From positions 176,426 to 240,425 of the forward strand of contig VLTN01000054.1 in NCBI GenBank assembly GCA_008330645.1: a DNA stretch of 64,000 nucleotides. The letters are read 5' to 3'. This DNA comes from Cafeteria roenbergensis (lineage: Eukaryota > Sar > Bigyra > Bicosoecida > Cafeteriaceae). Numbering within the stretch: the stretch's first letter is position 1; each line of letters starts with the position of its first letter. The translations under genes and the position numbers were made by a program. Positions 19,886 through 29,856 of the stretch are shown piece after piece. Under the pieces are notes generated by a model. It ran no database searches and had not been told where the DNA came from. It saw only the letters and a list, made by a program, of their open reading frames with translations.

Positions 19886-22047
19886 CTACCGCTTCGTTTC
19901 TTTTCCGTACACCATAGTGAGATGCGTCTTGTGCTGCGACGGCACAACCTTTTTGCGAAGCATATCGCGAGTTGGCGGGATGATGTGGAACACGTGGCTG
20001 CCATCGCCTGCCTCGATCGTGAGCGCGCGGTCTCGGTCGATTAGGTCCTGCATCAGCGCCTTGTAGGCAGAGCGCTCCGACTCGGAGGAAGGGTAGAGCC
20101 AAAAGTGCCTGCGAGAGTCCCTGCGTGGCCACCACGTGGACACCTTGTTGAGGTGCGCACGCGCGGACGCCTTGAACGATCCCGAGGGCGGGAACACGAT
20201 ACCCTTGAATGCCGCCGCCTCTGCCTGGCCCTCCACCTTGGACACTGGGTGCATGACCACCTGTGGCGTCATAGAGGGCCCGCTGGTGCCGGTGATGCGC
20301 CTCACAGGTCGGCCCTTGGAGTCCGTCTGCCCCGCGGCCGCGCCGGTCGAGTGCCCGCCAGCAGATCGGCGGCTCGCAGCCGAGGGGCTTGGCACTGGCG
20401 CCCGGCCTGCAGGCTGCGCCGGGGCTGCGCCAACGCCAAGCGACGGCCCCGCCGCCGACGGAGCCATGCCCCACCCGCCAGCCAAGTCGTCAGCCGCGGT
20501 GTGCGCAGGCGCTCCGCTGCTGGGCTCCGCGCCGAATGCAGAGAGCAGGTCGTCGGCCAGCGCCATGGCATCGGCATTGCGCACGGGGGCGGGGTAAGCG
20601 GGCTCCGAGGGCGCCGCGCCGAAGGGCTGGGCGCCAGACCGCGGGTCCTGGGATCCGGGCGCCTGGTGCGGGTGGCCGCCTGCGGCGCCGTGGCGAGGCG
20701 GGACGCCGAAGCCGTGACCAGGGACCGGGCCGCCGGGGCCGCCGGGGCCGGCTGCGGCAGGCGCGGCAGGCGCTGCCGACGGCATCGAATGGCCCGGGGC
20801 GGGGGGCGCCCTGCCCAGCAGGGATGGAGGCGGCCTTCCGAGGAGGGACCGGCCGGCGGCGGGAGGCGGGGCAGCTGCTTGCGGCGGTGGAGCATGGGAG
20901 GGGGGGAAGCGGCCTGCCCCTGCTTGCTGGGGGTGGGCTGGGGGATACGCCGTGGCGTACGGGTCGTCTGGCGCAGCCAGGGACGGGCTGGGGTGCTGCT
21001 GGTGGTGCTGGTGCTGCTGCTGGTGGTGGTGCTGCTGGTGCTGCTGTGGTGGTGGTGGGCCGGCGAGTGGGAAGCGGCCCCGGCAGGCGCAGCAGAAGCT
21101 GGGGACGAGCCGGCTGCGGAAGGCCGGGCGGCGGGAGGGGGGCCGCCGAGGAGCGACCCTTGCCCCGAACGCGTCGGGGCCGCCGAAGCGTGGGCTGCTG
21201 CCGATGCGGCGTGGGGCGCGGCTGCATGGGAGCCCGCCTGAGCCCACCGCGACGCGGCTGGCGGGGGCGCGGCCGCTCCAGCCGGAGCATACCCCGACGA
21301 CGGCGTCGAACGCGGCTGCGGCGGGGGGCCGTGCTGCAGAAGCGGGGTGCGTGGTGCTGCGGGAGCGGAGGCGGACTCGGACGCGCCCGGGCTTCCGGCT
21401 GGGAGGGACCCTGATGAGGAGGGAGCTAGTGCACCGTTGGCGGGCTGTGCGCCGGCCGCGGCTGCGGAGGACGGGGGCTGCGGCTCGGAGTCCTGCGCCT
21501 CCTTGTCCGCGGCCGCCTTGGCCTTCATCCACGCCGGAACCACGCGGTGCAGACCACGGCCCGGGGCGGCCGCGGGTGCCACCGCTGCCACGCGTGCAGC
21601 GTGAGCAAGGGCCACATGCTTGGCTGCCGGGCCGTCGGAGGCGCCAGGCTGTGCCGCCGCCGGCTGATCCATGGCGTCGAACGGGCGCTTCCTTCGAGAG
21701 GTGTCCAGGCCGTGCGCGGGGGGGCTGCCCATGCCACCCATTCCGGAGACCTGGTGCGGGGGCGCCGAGAAGCTGGGGCCGGCTCCGCCGGGCGGGCCTG
21801 CAAACCCGGCGTGCGCTTGCGTGGGATGGGCTCCCATGCCCGGTCCGGGCCCCATCCCGGCTCCCCCAGGGCGGCCCGGGCCTGGCTGCGGGCCGCCGAA
21901 CATGCCGTGCGCACCTGGCCCGGCCGCCACGGCGGCCATTGGGGCTGGCGCCGGGGCGGCGGGGCGCGCGCGGGGCGGGGCGGGCAGCTCTTCCTCCTCT
22001 GCGTCGTCTCCCCAGCCTCCGCCGGCCTCGGGGTCCTCGTCCGCCAT
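19886..22047 (-). CDS. Low-complexity, probably nuclear protein with a SPOC-like C-terminus
   Basis: Two reading frames must be joined. The 5' part starts at ATG 22047 (acidic MADEDPEAGGGWGDDAEEEE, then Pro/Gly/Ala-rich with a basic RRKRPFD segment like a nuclear localisation signal). The 3' part ends at 19886. A phase-correct intron with donor GTCCCC and acceptor CCCAG would be 20988-21106; the donor is poor and the region is a CAG/CAC repeat, so a sequence error is an alternative. The last 110 residues are the only ordered part: a strand FKGIVFPP, HFWLYPSSESERSAYKALMQ, then FHIIPP. That spacing recalls the end of a SPOC domain (SPEN/FPA families, RNA-linked transcription control), but the match is weak. 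The 5' part of the 770-residue alternative frame is Arg-rich and not coding-like. Confidence 0.55.
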
Positions 22048-22232
22048 CGTAGGACGGGCGGAGCGAGCGCAGGTGCGAGCGCGGGCCGAAGCGGGCGCGA
22101 GCGGCTGCCTCAGCGCGGCCTGTGGAGCGAGTCGGCCCGCTCGGCCCCCGGCAGAGGCGCGGCGCCACGGCCGCCACCCGGCATGGCAGCACTCGCACTC
22201 AAACAGCTCACCGTTTGTCGCCCCCTCACGGA
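22048..22232. promoter_or_regulatory. 185-base divergent promoter region (SPOC-like gene / PP2C)
   Basis: Head-to-head start codons 185 bases apart; no distinct motif seen. Confidence 0.45.
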
Positions 22233-24094
22233 ATGGCCTCCGCCAGCGAGGCTCCCTCCGCGGCCGCGGCCGCCAGCACTGCTCCGAGCAGCACGGAGCC
22301 CAGCACTGGCCCTGCGATCCGGACCAGCCACCGGCTTGGGAAGATCGGCAGGGTGAGCGCGCCGGACCCGCTGTCGCCGCTGCCCATGCCGCCCCTCGAG
22401 CGGCGCTGCGCGCAACCGGCAACGCTCCGCCCCCCCCACGCGCGTCCCCCGTGTTGTGTGTCGCAGCTGGAGCTCAGCACGTGCACGAAGATTGGGCGAC
22501 GCAAGACCCAGGAGGTGGGTCGCGACTGGTTCGCGCGCTTGCTGCGCGGAAGCGGTCGCCTTGCATCCCGCAACCGGCTGCCCAGCCCGACGCGGGGAGC
22601 CCGGGGCTTGTCGGCAGCGGATTCCGCTGTCGGCGCCGCCCACGTTGCGGCCATTGCGTGGGGGCGTGCTGCGGGAAGGCGCGCACGGCCGGGCTGGCGC
22701 GCTGGCCAGGGCTTCCAATCGCGCGAGCCAGGGGCGTTGCCGAATGACATGGCGAAGCCCTCCCTGTTCCCCCCCGTCGAGCCAGCGCCGCCCGCGTTGG
22801 CTGGCGTTCGCGCCCGCCCGCGTTCCCGCCCGCCCCGCCCCCCGCCAGAGGCCCGAGCCACTCGCTGCGCACGACTGGTGCCCTCTCGCCGCAATCCCCT
22901 CGCGCCGCGCGCTGTCCCGCCTCGGCCGCGCAGGACCGCTTGGTCGTTTGTCCGAAAATGCTGGGCCGGGAGGACGTTTCCCTGTTTTGCGTGTTTGACG
23001 GCACCGTGGGAGACCACGCTGCCGCGTTCTGCCATGACAAGTTTCCGGGGATCCTCGTGAAGAGGCCGAGCTTTGCCGCGGCCGTGGAAGCCATGGACGG
23101 GGGGGACGTAGCGGCTACCAAGACCAAGCTTGCAGCTGCGCTGCAGGAGGTGAGGCCGCGTCGCGCCCAGCGCCCCGTTTCTTGCGCCTCCGTACTCGCC
23201 GAGCCGCGGACCGGTCCCATGGCGCCCGCAATCGCTTGGCGCCAGCACCTGCTCTCCTGCCTCGCGACGTGGCGCAGGCGTTCGCGCAAACGGATGCCGA
23301 GCTGATCGAGTCGTGCAAGGCGGACAAGGTCCTGGACTACGTCTCCAGCACCGGCGTCGTCGCTGTTCTCATGGGAAAGGTTTTGAGCATCGCCCACGTG
23401 GGGGACAGCCGCGTGGCAGTGGGGCACATGGTGGATGGCAGTCTGCGCGGCGGGAACATGACCATCGACCACAAGCCGGACAAGCCCGCAGAGTTGCGGC
23501 GGATCGAAGCGGTGAGACGCGATGGCAGCTCCGGCTTCGGCCACTCGTGCTGCTCCTACCCCCCCCCCTTGTGTTTCCCCGCGGTGCGTGCACCGCTGTG
23601 CGCGCACCGCAATGCGTCGCCTTGAGCGCCGCGAGAATCGGGCGAGCGCGTGCAATGCTCTGCAAGCGGTTGCCGCCACTCCCGGTCCCCGCCCGCCCAC
23701 CCCCGCGCAGGCCGGAGGGTCGCTGACCTACCTGCACGGCGGCAAGCCCTTCATCCGTGGTGGCGATTTCACCGCCAGGCAAGCCCGCGGGGACCGACCC
23801 ATGCAGCTCAACTACAGCCGCGCGTTCGGCGGCAAGGACCTCAAGCCGTACGGGCTCAGCTGCCAGCCGTCCATCTCGCACGTGGACGTCACTGCCTCTG
23901 AGAAGATGGTCATCCTCGCCTCTGACGGGCTCTGGGACGTCATTTCGGCCGACTCGGCGGTGGGCGCTGCCCAAGCAGCGGCTTCGTCCGGCGCAGCCTC
24001 CGACCCCGCAGAGCACCTCGTGGACTCGGCGCTTGCCGCTCACGATGCCGCAGGCTCCGTGGACAACGTCACCGTGGTCGTGGCATTCTTCTGA
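22233..24094 (+). CDS. PP2C-family (PPM) Ser/Thr protein phosphatase
   Basis: Five exons: 22233..22352, 22467..22514, 22934..23149, 23278..23511, 23711..24094; 333 residues. All junctions are GT-AG and phase 0, with a 48-base second exon. PP2C motifs in order: GRRKTQEDR (motif 1, metal-binding Glu-Asp), LFCVFDGTVGD (motif 2), IAHVGDSRVAVG (motif 5/6), LASDGLWDV (motif 8) and a final VDNVTVVV with the last metal-binding Asp. The usual DGHGG of motif 2 is DGTVGD: the metal-binding Asp-Gly pair is kept but the His-Gly-Gly loop is changed. PP2C enzymes are Mn2+/Mg2+-dependent monomeric phosphatases; this one has no membrane segment or added domain, so it is probably cytosolic or nuclear. Confidence 0.9.
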
Positions 24095-25064
24095 GCGCGG
24101 GCCGGGCTGCCTCCTCCGCCCCTCCCAGACGCGCCCGCCAGCGCCGCCGTCGCCGGCTCTTTCGGGGCTCCCCTGCTCTGCAGCCCGGCCCCGTCAGCAG
24201 TGTTCCCCGTGGCCCGCCCATGATGCGACGGCTGCCCGCCCCTGCGTCCGCCCGCTGTCGTGCCTGCGCGCCAATCGGGGCGGAAGCCGCGCTCTGACAA
24301 GAATGGCGACCCAAGGCCATCTCTCAGCTGCGCGGGGCTGCGGCTGCGCGGGGCTGCGGCTGCGCGGGGCTGCGGCTGTGCGGGGCTGCGGCTGTGCGGG
24401 GCTGCGGCTGTGCGGGGCTGCGGCTGTGCGGGGCTGCGGCCTCTGCCCCCCATCGTGCGCCGCGGCGCCGCCACGCATGCTTCTTGTTTCGTGCTGCAGC
24501 GCCCGCGCCCATCCGGAGACGCATGTCCCCGTAGAGCGCCGTGGATTTCAACCTCTGTGGTTGGCTGTGCGAGCAGGGCCGGCGGGGGCTCTGTTGCCTG
24601 CCCAGCCCGCTTTCGCTGCCACCTCCACCCAACGTGGTTCGTGCGATCGCGCATTGCGTGTTTGCGTCAAGTCGAGTTCGTGGCCGCGTTGGCCTCAATT
24701 TGCGCTGCCACTCCCTGCACACTTCAACAACGTTGCCACGCAACCTCAAGGTGCAATGCACTCGAGAAATCCCTCCGGAATTCGGGGAATGACCCACACG
24801 CACGACTTCGCACATCGAATGCTAGCCTCGGTTTCCTTCCCTGCAAGCGCCGCATCGGCCGCCCCCCCGGCGCCAGGCCCGACAGAACAAGATTTTGAAT
24901 CCGTATTGCGGACCGTTGGCCCCATTTAGGGGCCACAGGGAGCGAGAAGCGGCCGCCTTGGCAGCGGGCTTCCCGCTCTGCCGCGCAGCAGAGGCGGCTT
25001 GATCGGTCTCTGAAGGCGGTAACTCTTGCACACACCGGAGCCAGGATCCTCTCCCCGGGCCGCG
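24095..25064. other. 970-base intergenic region with a 16-base tandem repeat
   Basis: 3' flank of PP2C and upstream region of the cation exchanger. The central feature is the tandem repeat at 24327-24440. Open frames here are repeat-driven and carry no domain. Confidence 0.55.
24327..24440. repeat. About seven tandem 16-base repeats
   Basis: Unit CTGCGGCTGCGCGGGG repeated about seven times head to tail. The first copies carry CTGCGCGGGG and the later ones CTGTGCGGGG, so one C-to-T variant has spread through the right half of the array. There are no spacers, so it is not a CRISPR. Confidence 0.85.
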
Positions 25065-27923
25065 ATGCTGTCGCCGCGCGCAGCGGTCACTGCGGTGCTC
25101 GTTTCGCTGACGATTGTCTATGGCGGCCTGCGCTGGCGCGGGGATCAGCCCATGACTCCCGAGCAGGCAGACCTTGCAGCCCGCGCTGGGCGTCAACTGC
25201 GAGGGGCTGACGTTGGCCCCCCAACTGTGGCATTCGTGCCTCGGCCCGCCACGTCCGCGCGCAAGGGTTGGCTTAGCGCGCCTTTGGCCATGCTGCAGGG
25301 CGCATCGGCGGGCATCTGGCCGGGTCACCTCAACCAAGGCGAGGTGGCTTCAACTTGGGTCACCGACAAGCGCAACCGGCAGCTTGAGGCGGCCGCGGTC
25401 GCGCCGGGCATCGAGGCGGTTTTCTTGGGAACTGAGGGCGAATCGTTGACCTGCGGCATGGAAGTTGCCATCAAGTTCGATTGCATCGAGGACATTGTGA
25501 ATGGCACCAAGGTTTACGACACCGGCTGCTCGTCCCAAGTGCAGGGCTTTGTCAACTACATCATGTTCCACGAGTGCACGATGAAGGACTTGCAGTGGCT
25601 CAGCTTCATTGCGCTCGTGGCCTGGCTGCTGTTCTTGCTGTACATGCTCGGGGACACCGCGGACGTGTACTTCTGCCCGACGCTGGACGTGATCGTCCTG
25701 GTGCTGAACCTGTCCCCGAACATCGCCGGCGTGACCTTCCTGTCCTTCGGCAACGGTGCCCCTGACGTGTTTGCCTCCATCGCCGCCACGCTGAGCGGCA
25801 ACCCGAACGTGGGCGTCTCGGCGATTCTTGGCGCTGGCGTGTTCATCACCACCATCATCGTCGGCGTGGTGTCCTTCGTGTCCGAAGTGGAGCTCGACCG
25901 CCGCCCCTTCCTGCGCGACATTGGCTTCTTCATCGCGTCCACCGGCTACCTACTCTACTGCTTCTCGGACTCCAAGGTCAGTCTCGGGGAGGCGGTCGGC
26001 TTTCTGGCCTTTTACGTCGTCTTCGCGGTCGTTGTCATCGTCGGCCGCTCCGTCTACCAGAGGTGGAAGAAGCAGGCCAAGGCTGCTCAGGGCGGCGAGG
26101 CCCTTCTTGACACTGACGGCCACGTGATGGTCGAGGCGGGCGGCGGCATGGACTCCTCGACGGGGCTGCTTGCCGGCACCAAGGACCCGCATCACCGTGA
26201 CCAGGGGGAGGACTTGGCCGCGCCCGACGCCCTCGTGTCCGCCCTTGGCGGCGGGGGCCGCCGCCCCTCTGGCATCAGCATGCAGCGCATGGGCACTGGC
26301 CCCGCCGGCTCCGCCGCAGGCCGCACCGCGTCCGGGCGCGCCGCCGCGGGGCAGCGCGCGCTGTCCATTGACTGGTTCCTCGCTGAGAGCCAAAAGGCTC
26401 AGATGGCCGTCATCGCCGAAGCTGGGGCAGGCACCGCGCCGTCCGATGCGGAGGGGGACAGCAAGGACGCGCCTGCAGCTGCTGCAGCTGCAGCGTCCGG
26501 AGCCCCCGCTGCCTCGCCGGGCCTGATCGCGTCCCGGCCCAGCAGGCGCGACCTCGCCATCGCCAGCGCCCGGCACCATGTCGCCGGCAAGCAGGGCCGG
26601 TCCGTCGCGGGCACCGGAAGCGCGACGGCCGCCGGGCAGGGCGAGCTGGCACTGGCCGCCTCCGCCTCCCGCCGGCTCAGCGACGGCGACGTCCGGCACC
26701 GGGCCCGCGCAGACACGGCGGGCAGCTTCTCGTGGCTGGAGCCCCTGCACATGCCGACGGGGGGACTCTTCACGTCCCACAAGCGGCGCACGCTCCGCTT
26801 CCTGCGGGCTGTTGGGTACGGCGCAGACGACGAGCACGCGGGCGAGGAGGGGCCCGCGAGCGTCGCAGCGTCCCTCAACCGCGGTCCTGACGGGACCAAG
26901 GGCCGGAGGCACCACCACCACCACGCCGGGGGACACCACCACAATCACATCCACCACCGGCCCGAGGGCGCAGACGACGATGAAGGCGGCGCCATCGAGT
27001 GCGCGGACAGCGAGGGGAGCTGCGAGGAGCCCCCTGGCATGTGCGACGCGTACCTTGGCCCTGAGACCACAATGGGTCGCATCCTGTCTTGGGTCCTGCT
27101 CCCGTCGGCGCTCATCAGGCGCATTTCGTCCCCGCTGGTCGGGGAGGAAGAGTATGTGTGGTACTGGGTAACGCTCACGCCGCTATTTGGCGTGCCCCTC
27201 ATCTTCGTGACAGCGTTTGCGTCCATCGGCAACCCGGCGGGCGTCCTTGACACCCTCGGCGGTGAGGAGGGCAGCACGGGGGGCTTCTGCTATCTTGTGC
27301 TTGCCTTCTTGCTGGGCCTTGTTGGGTCGGCCGCGAGCTTCTTCCTGCTGCCGCGGGACAAGCCACCTGAGGGCATCCTGCTCACAGTGTTTGTGCTTTT
27401 CGGCTTCCTGTCGTCCGTGTCCTGGATCATCAACATTGCTAACGAAATCGTGACTCTCCTTGTCGCCCTCGGCTTTGCCATGGACGTGTCCGCGGAGATC
27501 CTCGGACTGACCGTGCTTGCCTGGGGCAACTCCCTGGGAGACTTTGTGGCTGATGTCAGCGTGGCCCGGGCAGGGGCGCCCAAGATGGCGCTCGGCGCTT
27601 GCTTCGCCGGGCCCATGTTCAACCTGCTGCTCGGCCTCGGAATGTCGCTCACGATTCAGGCACTCAAGATGCCCGACGGCGTGGTGGACCTCACCAACCC
27701 GAGCGGGAACCAGCCGCTTGGGTGCCACCAGATGAACATCGTGTGGGCGTGCTTCGGCTTCCTTCTGCTGTCGCTCGTGGCTTCCATCATCATCATTCCC
27801 CTCGACGGGTTCAGGGTGCGGCGGCTCTGGGGCAGCATTCTCATCGGCCTGTACGTGGTCTACATTGCGACGTGCATGGTCTTGCAGTTCACTGACCTCG
27901 GCTGTTCGGCCGGCTCCTCGTGA
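25065..27923 (+). CDS. Cation/Ca2+ exchanger of the CCX (NCLX/NCKX6) type
   Basis: Single exon of 952 residues. The start is taken as ATG 25065; the frame is open a little further upstream but without ATG. After an N-terminal hydrophobic segment (residues 5-24) and a luminal region with Cys, two blocks of about five to six membrane helices flank a long cytosolic loop. The alpha-1 repeat has LSFGNGAPDVFAS (about residue 229) and alpha-2 has LAWGNSLGDFVADVSVARAG (about residue 820). This Asn/Asp pairing is typical of the CCX branch of the Na+/Ca2+ exchanger superfamily, which moves Ca2+ against Na+, K+ or H+ in organelle or plasma membranes. The loop is Ala/Ser-rich and includes a His cluster (about residues 615-634). 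No intron was needed, unlike most neighbours. Confidence 0.9.
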   Translation: MLSPRAAVTAVLVSLTIVYGGLRWRGDQPMTPEQADLAARAGRQLRGADVGPPTVAFVPRPATSARKGWLSAPLAMLQGASAGIWPGHLNQGEVASTWVTDKRNRQLEAAAVAPGIEAVFLGTEGESLTCGMEVAIKFDCIEDIVNGTKVYDTGCSSQVQGFVNYIMFHECTMKDLQWLSFIALVAWLLFLLYMLGDTADVYFCPTLDVIVLVLNLSPNIAGVTFLSFGNGAPDVFASIAATLSGNPNVGVSAILGAGVFITTIIVGVVSFVSEVELDRRPFLRDIGFFIASTGYLLYCFSDSKVSLGEAVGFLAFYVVFAVVVIVGRSVYQRWKKQAKAAQGGEALLDTDGHVMVEAGGGMDSSTGLLAGTKDPHHRDQGEDLAAPDALVSALGGGGRRPSGISMQRMGTGPAGSAAGRTASGRAAAGQRALSIDWFLAESQKAQMAVIAEAGAGTAPSDAEGDSKDAPAAAAAAASGAPAASPGLIASRPSRRDLAIASARHHVAGKQGRSVAGTGSATAAGQGELALAASASRRLSDGDVRHRARADTAGSFSWLEPLHMPTGGLFTSHKRRTLRFLRAVGYGADDEHAGEEGPASVAASLNRGPDGTKGRRHHHHHAGGHHHNHIHHRPEGADDDEGGAIECADSEGSCEEPPGMCDAYLGPETTMGRILSWVLLPSALIRRISSPLVGEEEYVWYWVTLTPLFGVPLIFVTAFASIGNPAGVLDTLGGEEGSTGGFCYLVLAFLLGLVGSAASFFLLPRDKPPEGILLTVFVLFGFLSSVSWIINIANEIVTLLVALGFAMDVSAEILGLTVLAWGNSLGDFVADVSVARAGAPKMALGACFAGPMFNLLLGLGMSLTIQALKMPDGVVDLTNPSGNQPLGCHQMNIVWACFGFLLLSLVASIIIIPLDGFRVRRLWGSILIGLYVVYIATCMVLQFTDLGCSAGSS

Positions 27924-28755
27924 CCGGCCTTCCGGACTGGCTGCTGAGTCCTGGGCCTGCAGCACACGGACTTGAGCGTTGCGGTCCTGCTGGTCGGACC
28001 GCTCAATCACGAAACGACGTTTGGGTGTGTATTTGATTGTTTTGCGAACAAGCGATTGTTTGTCACTCCTCCGGCCGCCCGCGCGGCGAACACTCGCTCG
28101 CCATGCATTGGAGACGTGCGCATGCCACATAAACCTCCACTTGTACCCCATCGGGCCTGCGCAATGACAGTCGCCCAATAAATAATCCATGCTCGGCAAA
28201 GACGTCACTGCAGCAGCGATGTTGCCCGCGACATTGGTCGCAATGCATCACGCGAGCGACTGGCCACGGGCAATGAAGAAAGTTAAGATGCAACGCGCGC
28301 ACACACACACACACACACTGCTGGCCACGCGACGCGGTGTGTGCGCGGCTTTTGGGCGCCAGCAGCAATCAACGATCAGGAAGCCATTGATGTCAATATG
28401 AAAGCTTGTCCCCTTCCTAAAAACAAAAAGCACATGCGCTGACGACTCCTTTGCTCTCATCACTGCCAGCAGGGTGCAACGGCCGTCTCCGACGGGCTGC
28501 CGATGGCAAGCGTTGCCAGGATGAACCGACTGTGTTTCGGAAGATGTTGGAGCGCGACGATTGTTTGCCGCGCGCATTCGCCCAGGCAGAGAGCGCCGGC
28601 CTTGGGTGAGAGCACACGCACAATAAAACACGCATCCGCAAGCAGTACTCGCGCACCACGTAGTCTCGCTGACCGAGGCACTCGGACGCGCGCCAAGCAC
28701 GGCAGGACAAGCGCTGGCAGTCGCCACAAGTGAGGCAGCAGCCTGCTCGATCTCT
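27924..28755. other. AT-richer intergenic region between convergent genes
   Basis: 3' flanks of the CCX exchanger (plus) and a Rab-like gene (minus). Base composition is clearly less GC-rich than the rest of the window. AATAAA occurs at about 28178 and again near 28622 on the plus strand; either could serve as a polyadenylation signal for the exchanger. A (CA)n run is at 28300-28318. No gene seen. Confidence 0.6.
28300..28318. repeat. (CA)n microsatellite
   Basis: Nine to ten CA units next to an alternating CGCGCG tract, similar in context to the run at 2196-2219. Confidence 0.9.
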
Positions 28756-29695
28756 CTAGCTGCAGCAGTATGCGCTGGGGCCAGAGCCGCTCTCGAGCGT
28801 CACGTGCGATGGGTGGTCCACCCTGCCCGTCCGCATCGGCAAGCCCAGGTCGCGGCGAGTGCCTAGCACTGCTCGCACGACCTCTCCTGGCAATTCCGCC
28901 AAGCGATCACCTCGAACCGCGCTCGTCTCCAGGAAGAGCGGAGCAGTCGCCATGGAGGATGTTAGCTCCAACACCCGCTCCTGCATCGTTGCAAGTGCCT
29001 CCGTGAGCAACTCGGGGCGCTCGTCAGGCTCCGTCGGCACGAGGTCCAGCTTGTTGCCGACCACAACGAACACTGCCCTCTCCGGCGCACACTCGACGCA
29101 GGCCGGGACCCACTTCTCGTGAATGTCTGCACATGCACACCGGCAATTCAAGGGCGCGATGAGGCGCTCACAGTCACAGCTGCCGGCGCATCGGGCCGCG
29201 CCGAACGGCAACACACACTCCCACGCTCACCTCGAATGCTGCCAAGGTCGGCGAGGCTGTACACGAGGAGGTATGCGTCCCGCTCCCGCAGGAAAGCCTG
29301 CGTGGTGGACATGAAGCGCTCCTCGCCTGCAACCGGGGAGGGCAGGCGGGGGAGTCGCAGGGAACGCCGGAGGCGCAAGCAGGGAGCGTTGGTCGAAGCT
29401 GCGCTCGCTCGGGTGTGGACGCCCCCCGCACTGCCCGCGCCCCTCCCCACGCGCGCACAGCGCCAAGAACGGCGCCCCGATGCTCACCAGACGTGTCGAA
29501 CACGCTCATTCGATGGTTTTGTCCGCCGGACTTGACGAGCACGCTGGCGGTCTCGACGCCGATGGTGCTCTCGCAAGCCGTGCCGTCCGCCGCTGGGCGG
29601 CCTCGCTGGAGAGCGAGGACGAGGGTGGTCTTCCCAACCGCCGCCCGCCCAGCGGTGGCGATGGTCATGGTGGAGTCGACGCCTTCGGCGGCCAT
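28756..29695 (-). CDS. Rab-like small GTPase
   Basis: Three exons, complement(28756..29126, 29231..29326, 29488..29695), 224 residues. GTPase motifs: P-loop GRAAVGKT (residues 16-23), switch II DTSGEERF, base-binding NKLD, and ETSA. The first intron falls in phase 1 exactly between DTSG and EERF. The chain ends in CCS, a CCX-type signal that Rab geranylgeranyl transferase can use, so membrane attachment is likely. Rab proteins usually have DTAGQE in switch II; DTSGEE here and in the gene at 33929 marks a divergent pair. Effector loop residues are too changed to assign a Rab class. It shares a 161-base divergent promoter with the protease gene. Confidence 0.85.
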
Positions 29696-29856
29696 GGCGT
29701 TGCTGTTCGGGTGGCCCGGCTCGTGTTCCGCAATCGGCCGGAGAACCGGCCGTCTGCTGGCCGGCGCTGCGCGGAAAGCGGCGATCGACGAACGTGCAGA
29801 GCGCGATCTGCCGAGCGCGGCGTCGATGGAAGCACTCTCTGATCAATAGGAGAAGC
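29696..29856. promoter_or_regulatory. 161-base divergent promoter region (Rab-like gene / cathepsin)
   Basis: Head-to-head start codons. A short GATCAATAGGAGAAGC sequence precedes the protease ATG; no canonical element identified. Confidence 0.45.

Noticed and set aside
19491-20474. 327-residue minus-strand frame overlapping the SPOC-like gene end
   Set aside because: Arg/His/Gly-rich, crosses a G17 run and lies in a different frame from the ordered C-terminal domain.
21107-22198. Upstream part of a 770-residue minus-strand frame
   Set aside because: This portion is strongly Arg-rich, the usual look of a wrong frame in GC-rich DNA; the neighbouring frame starting MADEDPEAGG is balanced and acidic. 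Only the 3' part of the 770-residue frame was kept.
24327-24440. Possible CRISPR array
   Set aside because: Direct tandem repeats without spacers in a eukaryotic, intron-containing region.
25026-25064. Start of the CCX exchanger at the TTG codon 25026
   Set aside because: Nuclear eukaryotic genes rarely start at TTG; the in-frame ATG at 25065 directly precedes the hydrophobic segment.
27930-28745. Remnant of an AT-rich endogenous virus or virophage element
   Set aside because: No open frame resembling integrase, capsid, polymerase or ATPase, and no inverted repeats were seen; only composition differs.
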